Source of the DNA: Sporosarcina sp. P32b
GTDB lineage: Bacteria; Bacillota; Bacilli; Bacillales_A; Planococcaceae
Reading direction: 5' to 3'
Length of the DNA: 34,022 nucleotides
Assembly (NCBI RefSeq): GCF_002743335.1
Contig: NZ_PDZB01000028.1
Span: forward strand, 1-34,022
The notes below the pieces were generated by a model. It saw nothing but the letters and a program-made list of their open reading frames with translations, had not been told where the DNA came from and did not search any database. Shown here one piece after another: positions 25,276 to 31,969 of the stretch; position 1 is the stretch's first letter, and the number at the start of each line of letters is the position of its first letter. A program made the translations under genes and the position numbers.

Positions 25276-25774
25276 TTGTTAACCTACCTCTGCGTGTAGT
25301 AAATGTGTCCCTTCAAAGGGCGATAATTAGGTAGTTGCCTTTCCTCCATTGGAATTACCCAACTTCATCGGTACTATGCAACCTTCCGACTTCCTGTGCG
25401 GCATTTGGCTTTCTCACTTGTTATCGCTTGTTCCGCCATACTCTCCAATTGGAAAGACCGACAGGACCTCCCGAGTTGCTACAACATATCAATGTCTGAC
25501 GTGCCAAGGTCACCGACTCCGAAGAAGTCTCCACGGTCTTGCCATTCCGTCCGTGAAGATGTTGCTTTCTGCGCAGGTCAACGCATCAGCCTCCTTGACT
25601 GGTATTTCGGAGCTCAATCCCTTCAACCAATTGGCTTTCGGCCCGCCATCTAACTGTCTACGCTTAAAGATACCGGTTACCCGATATCCTCCAAGACTCG
25701 CTACGAGTGAATGGCTAGTTCTTACTCGACGGGAATCCCACCCGTTATATGTTGCAACCTAGGCTCGGTCGCTC
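25003..25774 (-). mobile_element. Group II intron, 5' fragment
   Basis: About 770 bp on the minus strand. The first ~500 bp is the intron RNA 5' part, recognisable from the conserved blocks GAGCGACCGAGCCTAGG, AACGGGTGGGATTCCCGTCG and GGGAGGTCCTGTCGG, followed by the start of the intron-encoded reverse transcriptase. The rest of the RT, maturase domain, and RNA domains V and VI are gone, so it cannot splice or move. Both ends are bordered by Repeat B sequence: GGTACCAGGTC directly before the 5' end and a full B after the truncation. Confidence 0.85.
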
Positions 25775-25785
25775 GACCTGGTACC
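25775..25785 (+). repeat. Repeat B arm at the intron 5' boundary
   Basis: Only GACCTGGTACC is left. It abuts the group II intron 5' end and the 3' side of the CHAT gene. Confidence 0.65.
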
Positions 25786-25810
25786 TTCTTTAAATTTTCT
25801 AAACCTAAGT

Positions 25811-28084
25811 TTATTCGAAAACCATGGCAGACTGAGAATAGAAAGGGCTTGAAAAATCTTCGCTACTACTTTGAATTCTATCAATAATTTCAAGACTTGA
25901 ATTAATACTTTTCAAATCGGAAATGATAGCTTCATTACCAAATGACATTATTTTACTAGTTGATTTTAGCGCAAAAGCTAAATCAGGTAAATCTGTCGAA
26001 ACAAGATATTTCATAATAAGACATCCAAATAGAACTGAACCCATAGCGTCTACAGGCCACAAGTGCCCAAGTACACTCTGTTGAGAATTAGTTAAACCGG
26101 AAGCAATTCCAGTAAACCCCATACTATTATATCTGATTTCCGATGTCGCACTCTGACAAGCGTTTAGAATTAAATATCTCTTAGTTAATCTTTGTATTTT
26201 AATTTCTGAAAGCTCTTTTGTAGTTATGTATGCATCTGATGAAATGATAATTCGAGAATTTGGTGGGTTATTATGATCAAATTCACCATGTGTAATTAAC
26301 CAGAGAACATCGAATTCATCGTCAGCATACTTTTTTAGAAATAGATCTTTGTTACATTCCGTTTCAGAATAAACTTCATAACTAATTTCCCTGTCATCTA
26401 ATAATACTTTAAGGGCGTCTACTTCAAATTGCGCTCTATATAAAGTGCTATCTGGATTTGCCCAAATTAATACTTTTCTTATACTTTTAAGAGAACTAAG
26501 TTTTTTATTCGTGCGTAAAGTTACAATTTTGTTTTCAATTAAGTTGTCTAGTAAAGGAACAACAGGTGTATTAGTCCAACATACTTCTATGAATTCAATA
26601 TAATCATTAATAGAGTCCTCCAAAAGTTTACTCAACTTCTCAATTTCAACAAATTCACCTAACTTATTAGTATAATCTTTAGCAGTATGAATATACATTC
26701 TGTCTGCTAGTTTCACTTCTAATGATTCGGGTGCCTCAATTAATGCTGTCCAACTATCTTCTAATAAATCTTTGGCCTTAAATATATCAGCAAGAACCCA
26801 TTTACTCTCTGCTTCAAAGTAAGTAACCTCTCCATGGTCAGAAAAAATGTATAAAGGCTTTTCAGTAGTTAAGTTTAAAATAGAAACCAGAATACATTTA
26901 TCCTTGAAATTAGTAACTGCATCATCAATATCATTAAAACAATTCCATAAATATGTTACCTTTATAATCGAAATCCAATCTTTTTTTTCATAAAAGTAAG
27001 TAATTGTTTCTAGGAAAACAAATGAATATTTCTTTTTATACAAATCTAGCATTATTCTCGTTGGATATGAATTTCTAGCATCAAATAGAAGAGACTCAAT
27101 TTTTGCTATGATTTCTTGGCTAGAATCGGAGTGGTTATTTTTCATGATTAATAACATTTCTAAAGAACAAACATCTGAAGGGTGTTTTTCTTCAGTAGGT
27201 ATCGCTAATGCAATTTCACTCCACGTTCTATCCTTATAGACCTTGGCAAGTGTTTTTGCTATTTCATAACTATATGTATATTGTTTTAATGATGATTGTA
27301 TTGAAAACTCATTCAAAAGTAGTTGTTCAATTTCTCTAAAAGTAGTTCCAATATCATTTTTGCTAAGCAATAATTCCAAATAGTATGTATAAAAAAGTAT
27401 GTCTGATATTGATGCTTTTTCTCCTAAATTTACATAGGTTTTTATACTAGAAAAGTAATAACTAGCTTCATTATTTATGTCACCTATTGTAATAGCATTC
27501 TTAAACAACAAGTAATATTTACCTACGAAATTTTGTCTGTTAGCCTCATTTGTTTTTGCATACATGATATTAATTTTTCGAAAGAGCAGTTCATTTTTTA
27601 AAAATTTATCACCTTTTTTTGTATCACGATTATAAATATTTACCCACGGATCTCTAGTTTTTAATAATGCGTTATCGAGTTCTCCAGTTATTCCCAAATG
27701 ATTTAATTTGGATGCTAAAAGTGCATACATACCCATTGCAAATATATGAGGATCAGAAAATTTAGCAAACCTTCTGTCAAAGAAAATATCATGACTTAAA
27801 AAGACTCCATCAAATTTTCTTAATATAAACTTAGATTCTAATTTACCAATCTCAATAAATGCATCACAAATATTATTAGTAATTTCAATTTGCAAAATAT
27901 AATCTTCATGCGGAAAACTTAGGGAAATGCTACAAAATAAATCATAAATTTTTTTCAAAGTGCTAATTTGATGGTTAACTTTCACTTGGTTACACAAGGT
28001 TATTAATGAATGAACTTTTTCTTCATCAACAAATCGGATCTCTTCTGCTAATTTTGTTACTTTATCAAATTTTGTACTTATCAT
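25811..28084 (-). CDS. CHAT-domain caspase-like protease with helical N-terminus
   Basis: This 757-residue protein starts at ATG 28084, with AAGGAAG 9 bp upstream (the longer TTG at 28105 includes that site). The C-terminal domain (about 555-757) is a CHAT (caspase HetF associated with TPRs) peptidase. WLITHGEFD supplies catalytic His599 and ILNACQSATSE supplies Cys643; GIASGLTNSQQSVLGHLWPVDA follows as usual. The N-terminal 500 residues are helical and probably TPR-like, with no recognised motif. CHAT proteins act as proteases in several prokaryotic defence and cell-death pathways, including the type III-E CRISPR TPR-CHAT protease, but no CRISPR or Cas gene is here. It is a single gene in AT-rich DNA, bordered by repeats and the intron scar. 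Confidence 0.88.
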   Translation of the reverse strand: MISTKFDKVTKLAEEIRFVDEEKVHSLITLCNQVKVNHQISTLKKIYDLFCSISLSFPHEDYILQIEITNNICDAFIEIGKLESKFILRKFDGVFLSHDIFFDRRFAKFSDPHIFAMGMYALLASKLNHLGITGELDNALLKTRDPWVNIYNRDTKKGDKFLKNELLFRKINIMYAKTNEANRQNFVGKYYLLFKNAITIGDINNEASYYFSSIKTYVNLGEKASISDILFYTYYLELLLSKNDIGTTFREIEQLLLNEFSIQSSLKQYTYSYEIAKTLAKVYKDRTWSEIALAIPTEEKHPSDVCSLEMLLIMKNNHSDSSQEIIAKIESLLFDARNSYPTRIMLDLYKKKYSFVFLETITYFYEKKDWISIIKVTYLWNCFNDIDDAVTNFKDKCILVSILNLTTEKPLYIFSDHGEVTYFEAESKWVLADIFKAKDLLEDSWTALIEAPESLEVKLADRMYIHTAKDYTNKLGEFVEIEKLSKLLEDSINDYIEFIEVCWTNTPVVPLLDNLIENKIVTLRTNKKLSSLKSIRKVLIWANPDSTLYRAQFEVDALKVLLDDREISYEVYSETECNKDLFLKKYADDEFDVLWLITHGEFDHNNPPNSRIIISSDAYITTKELSEIKIQRLTKRYLILNACQSATSEIRYNSMGFTGIASGLTNSQQSVLGHLWPVDAMGSVLFGCLIMKYLVSTDLPDLAFALKSTSKIMSFGNEAIISDLKSINSSLEIIDRIQSSSEDFSSPFYSQSAMVFE

Positions 28085-28237
28085 AAATTCAATCTTCCTT
28101 TCCAATTTTATTTAAACCTCGGGAATAGTAAGAATACGTTATATTAATTTATACATAAAAGTACAGGTGAAATACGAGTATGCTCATATAATAATATAAG
28201 TATTTTAGTTATTAGCGAAAAACAAGGAATGATTAAT

Positions 28238-28283
28238 GGTACCTTTGCATGAAATTTTACTGGTTGTTTCTTACATAGGTATC
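28238..28283 (+). repeat. Repeat A, short variant
   Basis: GGTACCTTTGCATGAAA, then directly TGTTTCTTACATAGGTATC, lacking the central block as in 17653-17698. It lies in the 360-bp gap upstream of the CHAT gene, which otherwise holds its promoter region and a B copy. Confidence 0.8.
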
Positions 28284-28354
28284 TTATTTTCTATTTGTTT
28301 TCGAATCTAGTATCTTGGCTTTATACTATTATAATCTTCTATGTATCCTTCTAA

Positions 28355-28423
28355 GGTACCAGTTCCTCACACAACTCTATTTCAATTCAGAATTGCTTAA
28401 TAATCATATGATGACCTGGTATC
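28355..28423 (+). repeat. Repeat B, full but diverged copy
   Basis: GGTACCAGTTCCTCACACAA, CAATTCAGAATTG core, and GACCTGGTATC right arm with a diverged middle. It ends 22 bp from the zinc-ribbon gene stop. Confidence 0.8.
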
Positions 28424-28444
28424 GTATTTTTTGAAAACTGTGTA

Positions 28445-28693
28445 TCAATAATTTGAACTGGATAAAGTATTTCCGCATTCCTGACATTGAATAGATACAA
28501 TGTTCTCGTCTGGACTTATGATGTCTTCTTCATCAAACACTTCTATATCTCCGGATCTTTTAGTAAAGTAATACTCTAGACTTCTATTAGATCCACATTT
28601 TAAACATGTAATGCTAAACAAAGGGTCGGCTTTCTTTTCCTCTAAAAGTCCTATTACGATTGCCTTTAAAATCGGTATAGCAAATCGTTTCAT
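28445..28693 (-). CDS. Small zinc-ribbon-like protein
   Basis: This protein of about 82 residues starts at ATG 28693, preceded by AGAGGTGA; a longer ORF start upstream would contain that site. Two Cys pairs, CLKCG (about 30-34) and CQECG (about 70-74), form a likely four-Cys zinc-binding site around a beta-rich middle. The N-terminus (MKRFAIPILKAIVIGLLEE) is amphipathic. No family is recognised. It stands alone; its relation to the neighbouring CHAT gene is not supported beyond proximity (two repeats separate them). Confidence 0.65.
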   Translation of the reverse strand: MKRFAIPILKAIVIGLLEEKKADPLFSITCLKCGSNRSLEYYFTKRSGDIEVFDEEDIISPDENIVSIQCQECGNTLSSSNY

Positions 28694-28870
28694 CACTTCA
28701 CCTCTACTTCGATTTTGATACAATTAAACTGCTTCGTTCGCGTCACGTCGAATACCGTAATACTTTCTGCATATATCATCTTCCTCTCTTTTTAATAAGC
28801 CTATTGTGTATCTAGCCTACAGGCGTCGGATTCTAGAAATAGTTTCAACAGTTTCATATTAAATTAATAG

Positions 28871-28919
28871 AAGTCCACACTTGTGTTCAAGACATAAAAT
28901 TGTGTTGGAATCTGGTACA
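28871..28919 (+). repeat. Repeat B, degenerate copy
   Basis: AAGTCCACACTTGTGTT and ATTGTGTTGGAATCTGGTAC are recognisable. The stretch 28694-29074 otherwise holds only the promoter region of the zinc-ribbon gene and the next B copy. Confidence 0.5.
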
Positions 28920-28984
28920 TTCTATACTTTTTAACTTTTCTTGAGATTTGAAAAAGCACATTCTAAAATAGATGCATTAATAAA

Positions 28985-29053
28985 GGTACTAGGCCTGCAC
29001 ACAAATTTAGATTTATTTAGAATTGCTTCTGGGTTGTGTGGGGATCTGGTGCT
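28985..29053 (+). repeat. Repeat B, full copy
   Basis: GGTACTAGGCCTGCACACAA, AGAATTGCTTCTGGGTT core, and TTGTGTGGGGATCTGGTGC. It lies 21 bp before an A copy. Confidence 0.85.
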
Positions 29054-29074
29054 TTTTTCAATATGAATTTTAAA

Positions 29075-29138
29075 GGTACCTGTGCATGAAACTTTCATGA
29101 TTGTATAAACATTCACGTTTGTTTCTCACACAGGCACC
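29075..29138 (+). repeat. Repeat A, full copy beside AIM24 copy 2
   Basis: Near consensus; ends 29 bp from the AIM24 stop codon, the same spacing as beside copy 1. Confidence 0.93.
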
Positions 29139-29167
29139 TTATTTATATCGAATCTGTTATTTCGAAT

Positions 29168-29929
29168 TTATTGAAGAAACGGCGCCATTAATACTTTTCC
29201 TGTTCCGCGGTAGACATTTACCAATCCTTCGCCTGAAGCCGCCGAACCCATAAGTGTTTTTCCAGAGCGTTCGACAGTAAATTCTAAACCGCCTGACCAA
29301 GCAATCGCCATATTTCCATCGATTTTCAACTCATCATTTTCTAACTCAATTTCTATAAGTTCCTCTCTTGCCACGGAAGATTCCAGTGCAATCACTCCTT
29401 GCCCGGTAAGTCCCAAATTGAAAAGACCTTCCCCACCGAGTGCAGCAGAAGAAAGATTAGAACGCATCACGGCCTTATGTTTTAATCTTGAATCACAAGC
29501 TAAAAAGAGTCCGTCTTCAATAACGAGTGACTGATCCCACTCATCTACATCCAGTAGCAAAATATGCTTATACGTTGGTTCTAAAACAAGCGTACCGGTG
29601 CCCGTGTACTCCGGTTTGATGCTAGATTCTTTGGTCATTTTGCCCCTAATCGTTTTTCCGATGAAATCTCCTACTCCCTTAAGCCCAGTCGTCGCTTTCA
29701 CGTCTCCCGCCATCCATTGCATGGCCCCTGCCTGAATCGTAATGTTTGACTGACTGACATCGCAAACTAGCTGTCTTCGTCTTACATTCATTTCGGAAGC
29801 ATAATATGCCGATTGAGCCGTTGCATGATTCGTACTTAGTTCTTTTTGAAATTCTACTACTTTAAAAGGACCTAGTTCTTCCCTGATTTTCACATTCTCA
29901 TTATCTTCAAAGTTTTTAATTGTAAACAG
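29168..29929 (-). CDS. AIM24-family protein, copy 2 (probable CTG start)
   Basis: Near-identical paralogue of 20349-21110: over the last 207 residues only three differ (Gly/Arg, Lys/Gln, Thr/Val), while many third-codon positions differ, so both copies seem to be under selection. It can be read in frame from an ATG at 30007, but that ATG lies upstream of the conserved TATAAT (29976-29981). The same CTG (29929) with GGGCG upstream therefore remains the likely start, giving about 253 residues. Function is unknown, as for copy 1. Confidence 0.82.
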   Translation of the reverse strand: MFTIKNFEDNENVKIREELGPFKVVEFQKELSTNHATAQSAYYASEMNVRRRQLVCDVSQSNITIQAGAMQWMAGDVKATTGLKGVGDFIGKTIRGKMTKESSIKPEYTGTGTLVLEPTYKHILLLDVDEWDQSLVIEDGLFLACDSRLKHKAVMRSNLSSAALGGEGLFNLGLTGQGVIALESSVAREELIEIELENDELKIDGNMAIAWSGGLEFTVERSGKTLMGSAASGEGLVNVYRGTGKVLMAPFLQ

Positions 29930-29966
29930 AATAATCGCCCGCTTTCTGATTTTCTTTTTTTGCAAT

Positions 29967-29983
29967 GTTATGGTAATTATAAC
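29967..29983 (-). promoter_or_regulatory. Minus-10 region with inverted repeat, AIM24 copy 2
   Basis: Same GTTATAATTACCATAAC as before copy 1 (21151-21167). Homology between the two loci stops a few bases beyond it. Confidence 0.5.
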
Positions 29984-30028
29984 ATGATTAAGACTAGTAA
30001 AATCCACATTTCCTATGCATTGATGAAA

Positions 30029-30092
30029 GGTACCTGTGTGTCAAACTTTCATGATTGTTTAAACATTCACGTTTGTTTCTCACACAGGCATC
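30029..30092 (+). repeat. Repeat A, full copy with extra half
   Basis: GGTACCTGTGTGTCAAAC...TCTCACACAGGCATC. A second partial right half (ACATTTATGTTTGTTTATCG and GGGCAC) follows at 30100-30130. It lies 65 bp beyond the SLH gene stop. Confidence 0.9.
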
Positions 30093-30156
30093 TTGTTTTG
30101 AACATTTATGTTTGTTTATCGCGTGGGCACTGTAAACTATTTCATCGATCAATTAT

Positions 30157-31281
30157 TCAATCCGTTCCCCATTCCGCATGGAAACGTTTCATAGCTTCGG
30201 GACCGGCGATTGTTTTCAGGAAATATTCTTCCGCACGTTTTGTACGGTCATTGATGAGGTCATCCATGCATATATCACTCTCGCAGTTTCCGTACTCTGA
30301 GTCTGTGATCCTGCGTAACGTCCTGTAATCATCTGTTACTTTAGTAAAATCGCCTTCAAGCCATCGTGTCAGCATTTCTCCTACGATTGAATTCTCTTTC
30401 GTAAACCGTTTTAAGTAACGTATGTTTTGCTTCGCCATTTCATTGTATCCACGATACTTACTGTACAATTCGATTTCACGCGTATCGCCATAAGGACCGT
30501 CTTTGATGGGATCTGTAAGTAAGTAGTCGGCTGGATAAAGCGTCACTTTCTGTTGCATCATACTAAGCATGGCTTCGGCTATATTATAATCGGAACCCTG
30601 CAGATATTCAGGTAGCGCAGTAGTCAATTGCCCCGGCAACGGTCTTTCAGGATTTTCAGGATTGATCGGGTCATTCCGATGCAGGGTCCGGTAGAGGAAA
30701 ACGGCGTAGTGATCACGGGAGACAGCGATATCTGGATAGAATATGCCACCGTCACCCGTCGTAATATCGGCAGCATACATTGCTCGTATGTATTCACTCA
30801 TCGGATGGTTTCTCGGTACGTCAAGGAAATCAAAGTCCGAAATCTCTTTCAGTTTAAATGCTATTGTCAGCACTTTCGCCATCTCTCCACGTGTAATCTG
30901 CTTGTTCGGATAAAAGTTACCTTTTGCATCGGGCTCAAATATACCCGCTTGCTGTACTTTCTGGATGTCATGAAAATAAGGATTCTTCGTGGAGACATCC
31001 TTGAATGCCACAAACTTCTTCCGTGCCGGCAATTTGACAATTCTGTTGACAAGCGCGGCTGCTTGCTTCCGATTGATTTTTTCTTTCGGCTTGAATGTAC
31101 CGTCCGGATACCCACTGATCACTTTCTGATCCCGCATTTCATGCACCATTTCAAAATAAGGATTGTTCGTTGACACATCTCGGAATGGATTCTTGACGGA
31201 CGCCTCTGTCCCAGTCGGCATCATGAGCAGTGGCAATATAATCACCACTGTCATCATCACTTTCCATAGTTTGTTTTTCAT
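30157..31281 (-). CDS. S-layer homology (SLH) domain protein, second copy of the plan
   Basis: This 374-residue exported protein has a signal peptide (about 1-27). Three SLH domains follow at about 32-80, 90-140 and 150-200, with motifs VISGYPDGTFKPKEKINR, NFYPNKQITRGEMAKV and the weaker TTGDGGIFYPDIAVSRDHYAVF. These should bind the secondary cell-wall polymer. A proline-rich linker (PENPERPLPGQL) leads to a C-terminal domain of about 160 residues, helical and charged, not recognised and not alike to that of 3840-4934. The start is ATG with AGGAGGAA upstream. Confidence 0.88.
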   Translation of the reverse strand: MKNKLWKVMMTVVIILPLLMMPTGTEASVKNPFRDVSTNNPYFEMVHEMRDQKVISGYPDGTFKPKEKINRKQAAALVNRIVKLPARKKFVAFKDVSTKNPYFHDIQKVQQAGIFEPDAKGNFYPNKQITRGEMAKVLTIAFKLKEISDFDFLDVPRNHPMSEYIRAMYAADITTGDGGIFYPDIAVSRDHYAVFLYRTLHRNDPINPENPERPLPGQLTTALPEYLQGSDYNIAEAMLSMMQQKVTLYPADYLLTDPIKDGPYGDTREIELYSKYRGYNEMAKQNIRYLKRFTKENSIVGEMLTRWLEGDFTKVTDDYRTLRRITDSEYGNCESDICMDDLINDRTKRAEEYFLKTIAGPEAMKRFHAEWGTD

Positions 31282-31359
31282 ATAAATTCCTCCTATCGGT
31301 TAGTACGATATATTTATCAGCGTACAGACGTAGATTTCAGGAAAAAGTTTCAAAATAAA

Positions 31360-31408
31360 AATACCCATGCGAGAAACAAACATTCACGTTTGTCTCTCGC
31401 ATGGGCAC
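31360..31408 (+). repeat. Repeat A derivative, near-perfect hairpin
   Basis: The left inner block is lost, leaving CCCATGCGAGAAACAAAC paired with GTTTGTCTCTCGCATGGG around ATTCAC. The stem is perfect except one position although its base sequence differs from other A copies, which points to compensatory change. Confidence 0.75.
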
Positions 31409-31427
31409 TCCATTTAAAAATCATAAA

Positions 31428-31496
31428 GGTACAAGGTCCGCACACAACTTTAGTTCAATTCAGAGTGATTTCCCACTTTCCTAAGAACCTGACACC
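31428..31496 (+). repeat. Repeat B, diverged copy
   Basis: GGTACAAGGTCCGCACACAA and CAATTCAGAG are clear; the right arm is decayed (GAACCTGACACC). Confidence 0.75.
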
Positions 31497-31499
31497 CAC

Positions 31500-31542
31500 T
31501 CAAAAAGCCATGCAGCGAATAATATATATTCGCTGCATGGCT
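31500..31542 (-). terminator. Intrinsic terminator of the ureohydrolase remnant
   Basis: A perfect stem AGCCATGCAGCGAATA/TATTCGCTGCATGGCT is followed by TTTTT on the minus strand, 14 bp after the ureohydrolase stop. Confidence 0.92.
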
Positions 31543-31555
31543 ATAGTAGTTTCTA

Positions 31556-31890
31556 TTAGTTAGACTGTTTTTCTTTGTTTTTAAGTATATGGCCTATGAA
31601 ATTCAGCATCGTCATAGCTGCTACCCGAGTCGTGGCACCGGTAGGATCATATTGGGGAGCAACTTCGACTAGGTCGAAACAAACTACGTTTCCTTTTTCA
31701 GCGATTCCAATTAAAATGTCATTTAGGAAATCGAATGTGAACCCTCCAGGCGAAGGGGATCCTGTACCCGTAGCCAATGAAATATCAAAGCAATCAATAT
31801 CTATCGTCACATAGTATTTATCGGCTTTTGGAATTTTATTAAGTATACCTTCTACACCCAACTTAGCGGAATCGCGTGCTGAGATAATTT
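31556..31890 (-). pseudogene. Ureohydrolase (agmatinase/arginase family), C-terminal fragment
   Basis: About 110 residues of the C-terminal third of an arginase/agmatinase/formiminoglutamase-family enzyme. The second metal-binding motif is intact (VTIDIDCFD), then SPSPGGFTF and FDLVEVAPQYDPTGATTRVAA. The first motifs (GGDHS, DAHxD) and about 200 N-terminal residues are absent. Homology (ISARDSAKLGVEGIL) continues upstream of the first possible start (TTG 31861) up to about 31890, and then the sequence is Repeat A; a TAA stands at the junction. The gene was cut at the repeat edge. Its own terminator remains. Confidence 0.85.
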
Positions 31891-31893
31891 AAA

Positions 31894-31957
31894 GGTACCT
31901 GTGCGTCAAACTTTCATGGATATTCAAACATTCACGTTTGTTTCTCGTCAAGGCATG
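31894..31957 (+). repeat. Repeat A copy at the ureohydrolase breakpoint
   Basis: GGTACCTGTGCGTCAAAC at left and a decayed right arm (TTTCTCGTCAAGGCATG). One edge abuts the truncated ureohydrolase; the other is 12 bp from the stop of the 332-codon gene. Confidence 0.85.
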
Positions 31958-31969
31958 TTATATTTAATA

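Noticed and set aside
25349..25762. Plus-strand frames of 85-137 codons near 25.5 kb
   Set aside because: They are antisense to the structured RNA part of the group II intron; such frames are a common annotation artefact.
23644..28693. HEPN-like, CHAT and zinc-ribbon genes as one defence operon
   Set aside because: They share strand but are separated by 0.4-1 kb containing A/B repeats and the intron fragment, so co-transcription is not supported. Only loose clustering can be claimed.
29930..30007. ATG at 30007 as start of AIM24 copy 2
   Set aside because: It lies upstream of the TATAAT box conserved with copy 1, the extra 26 residues have no counterpart in copy 1 (a TAG interrupts there), and no ribosome binding site precedes it.
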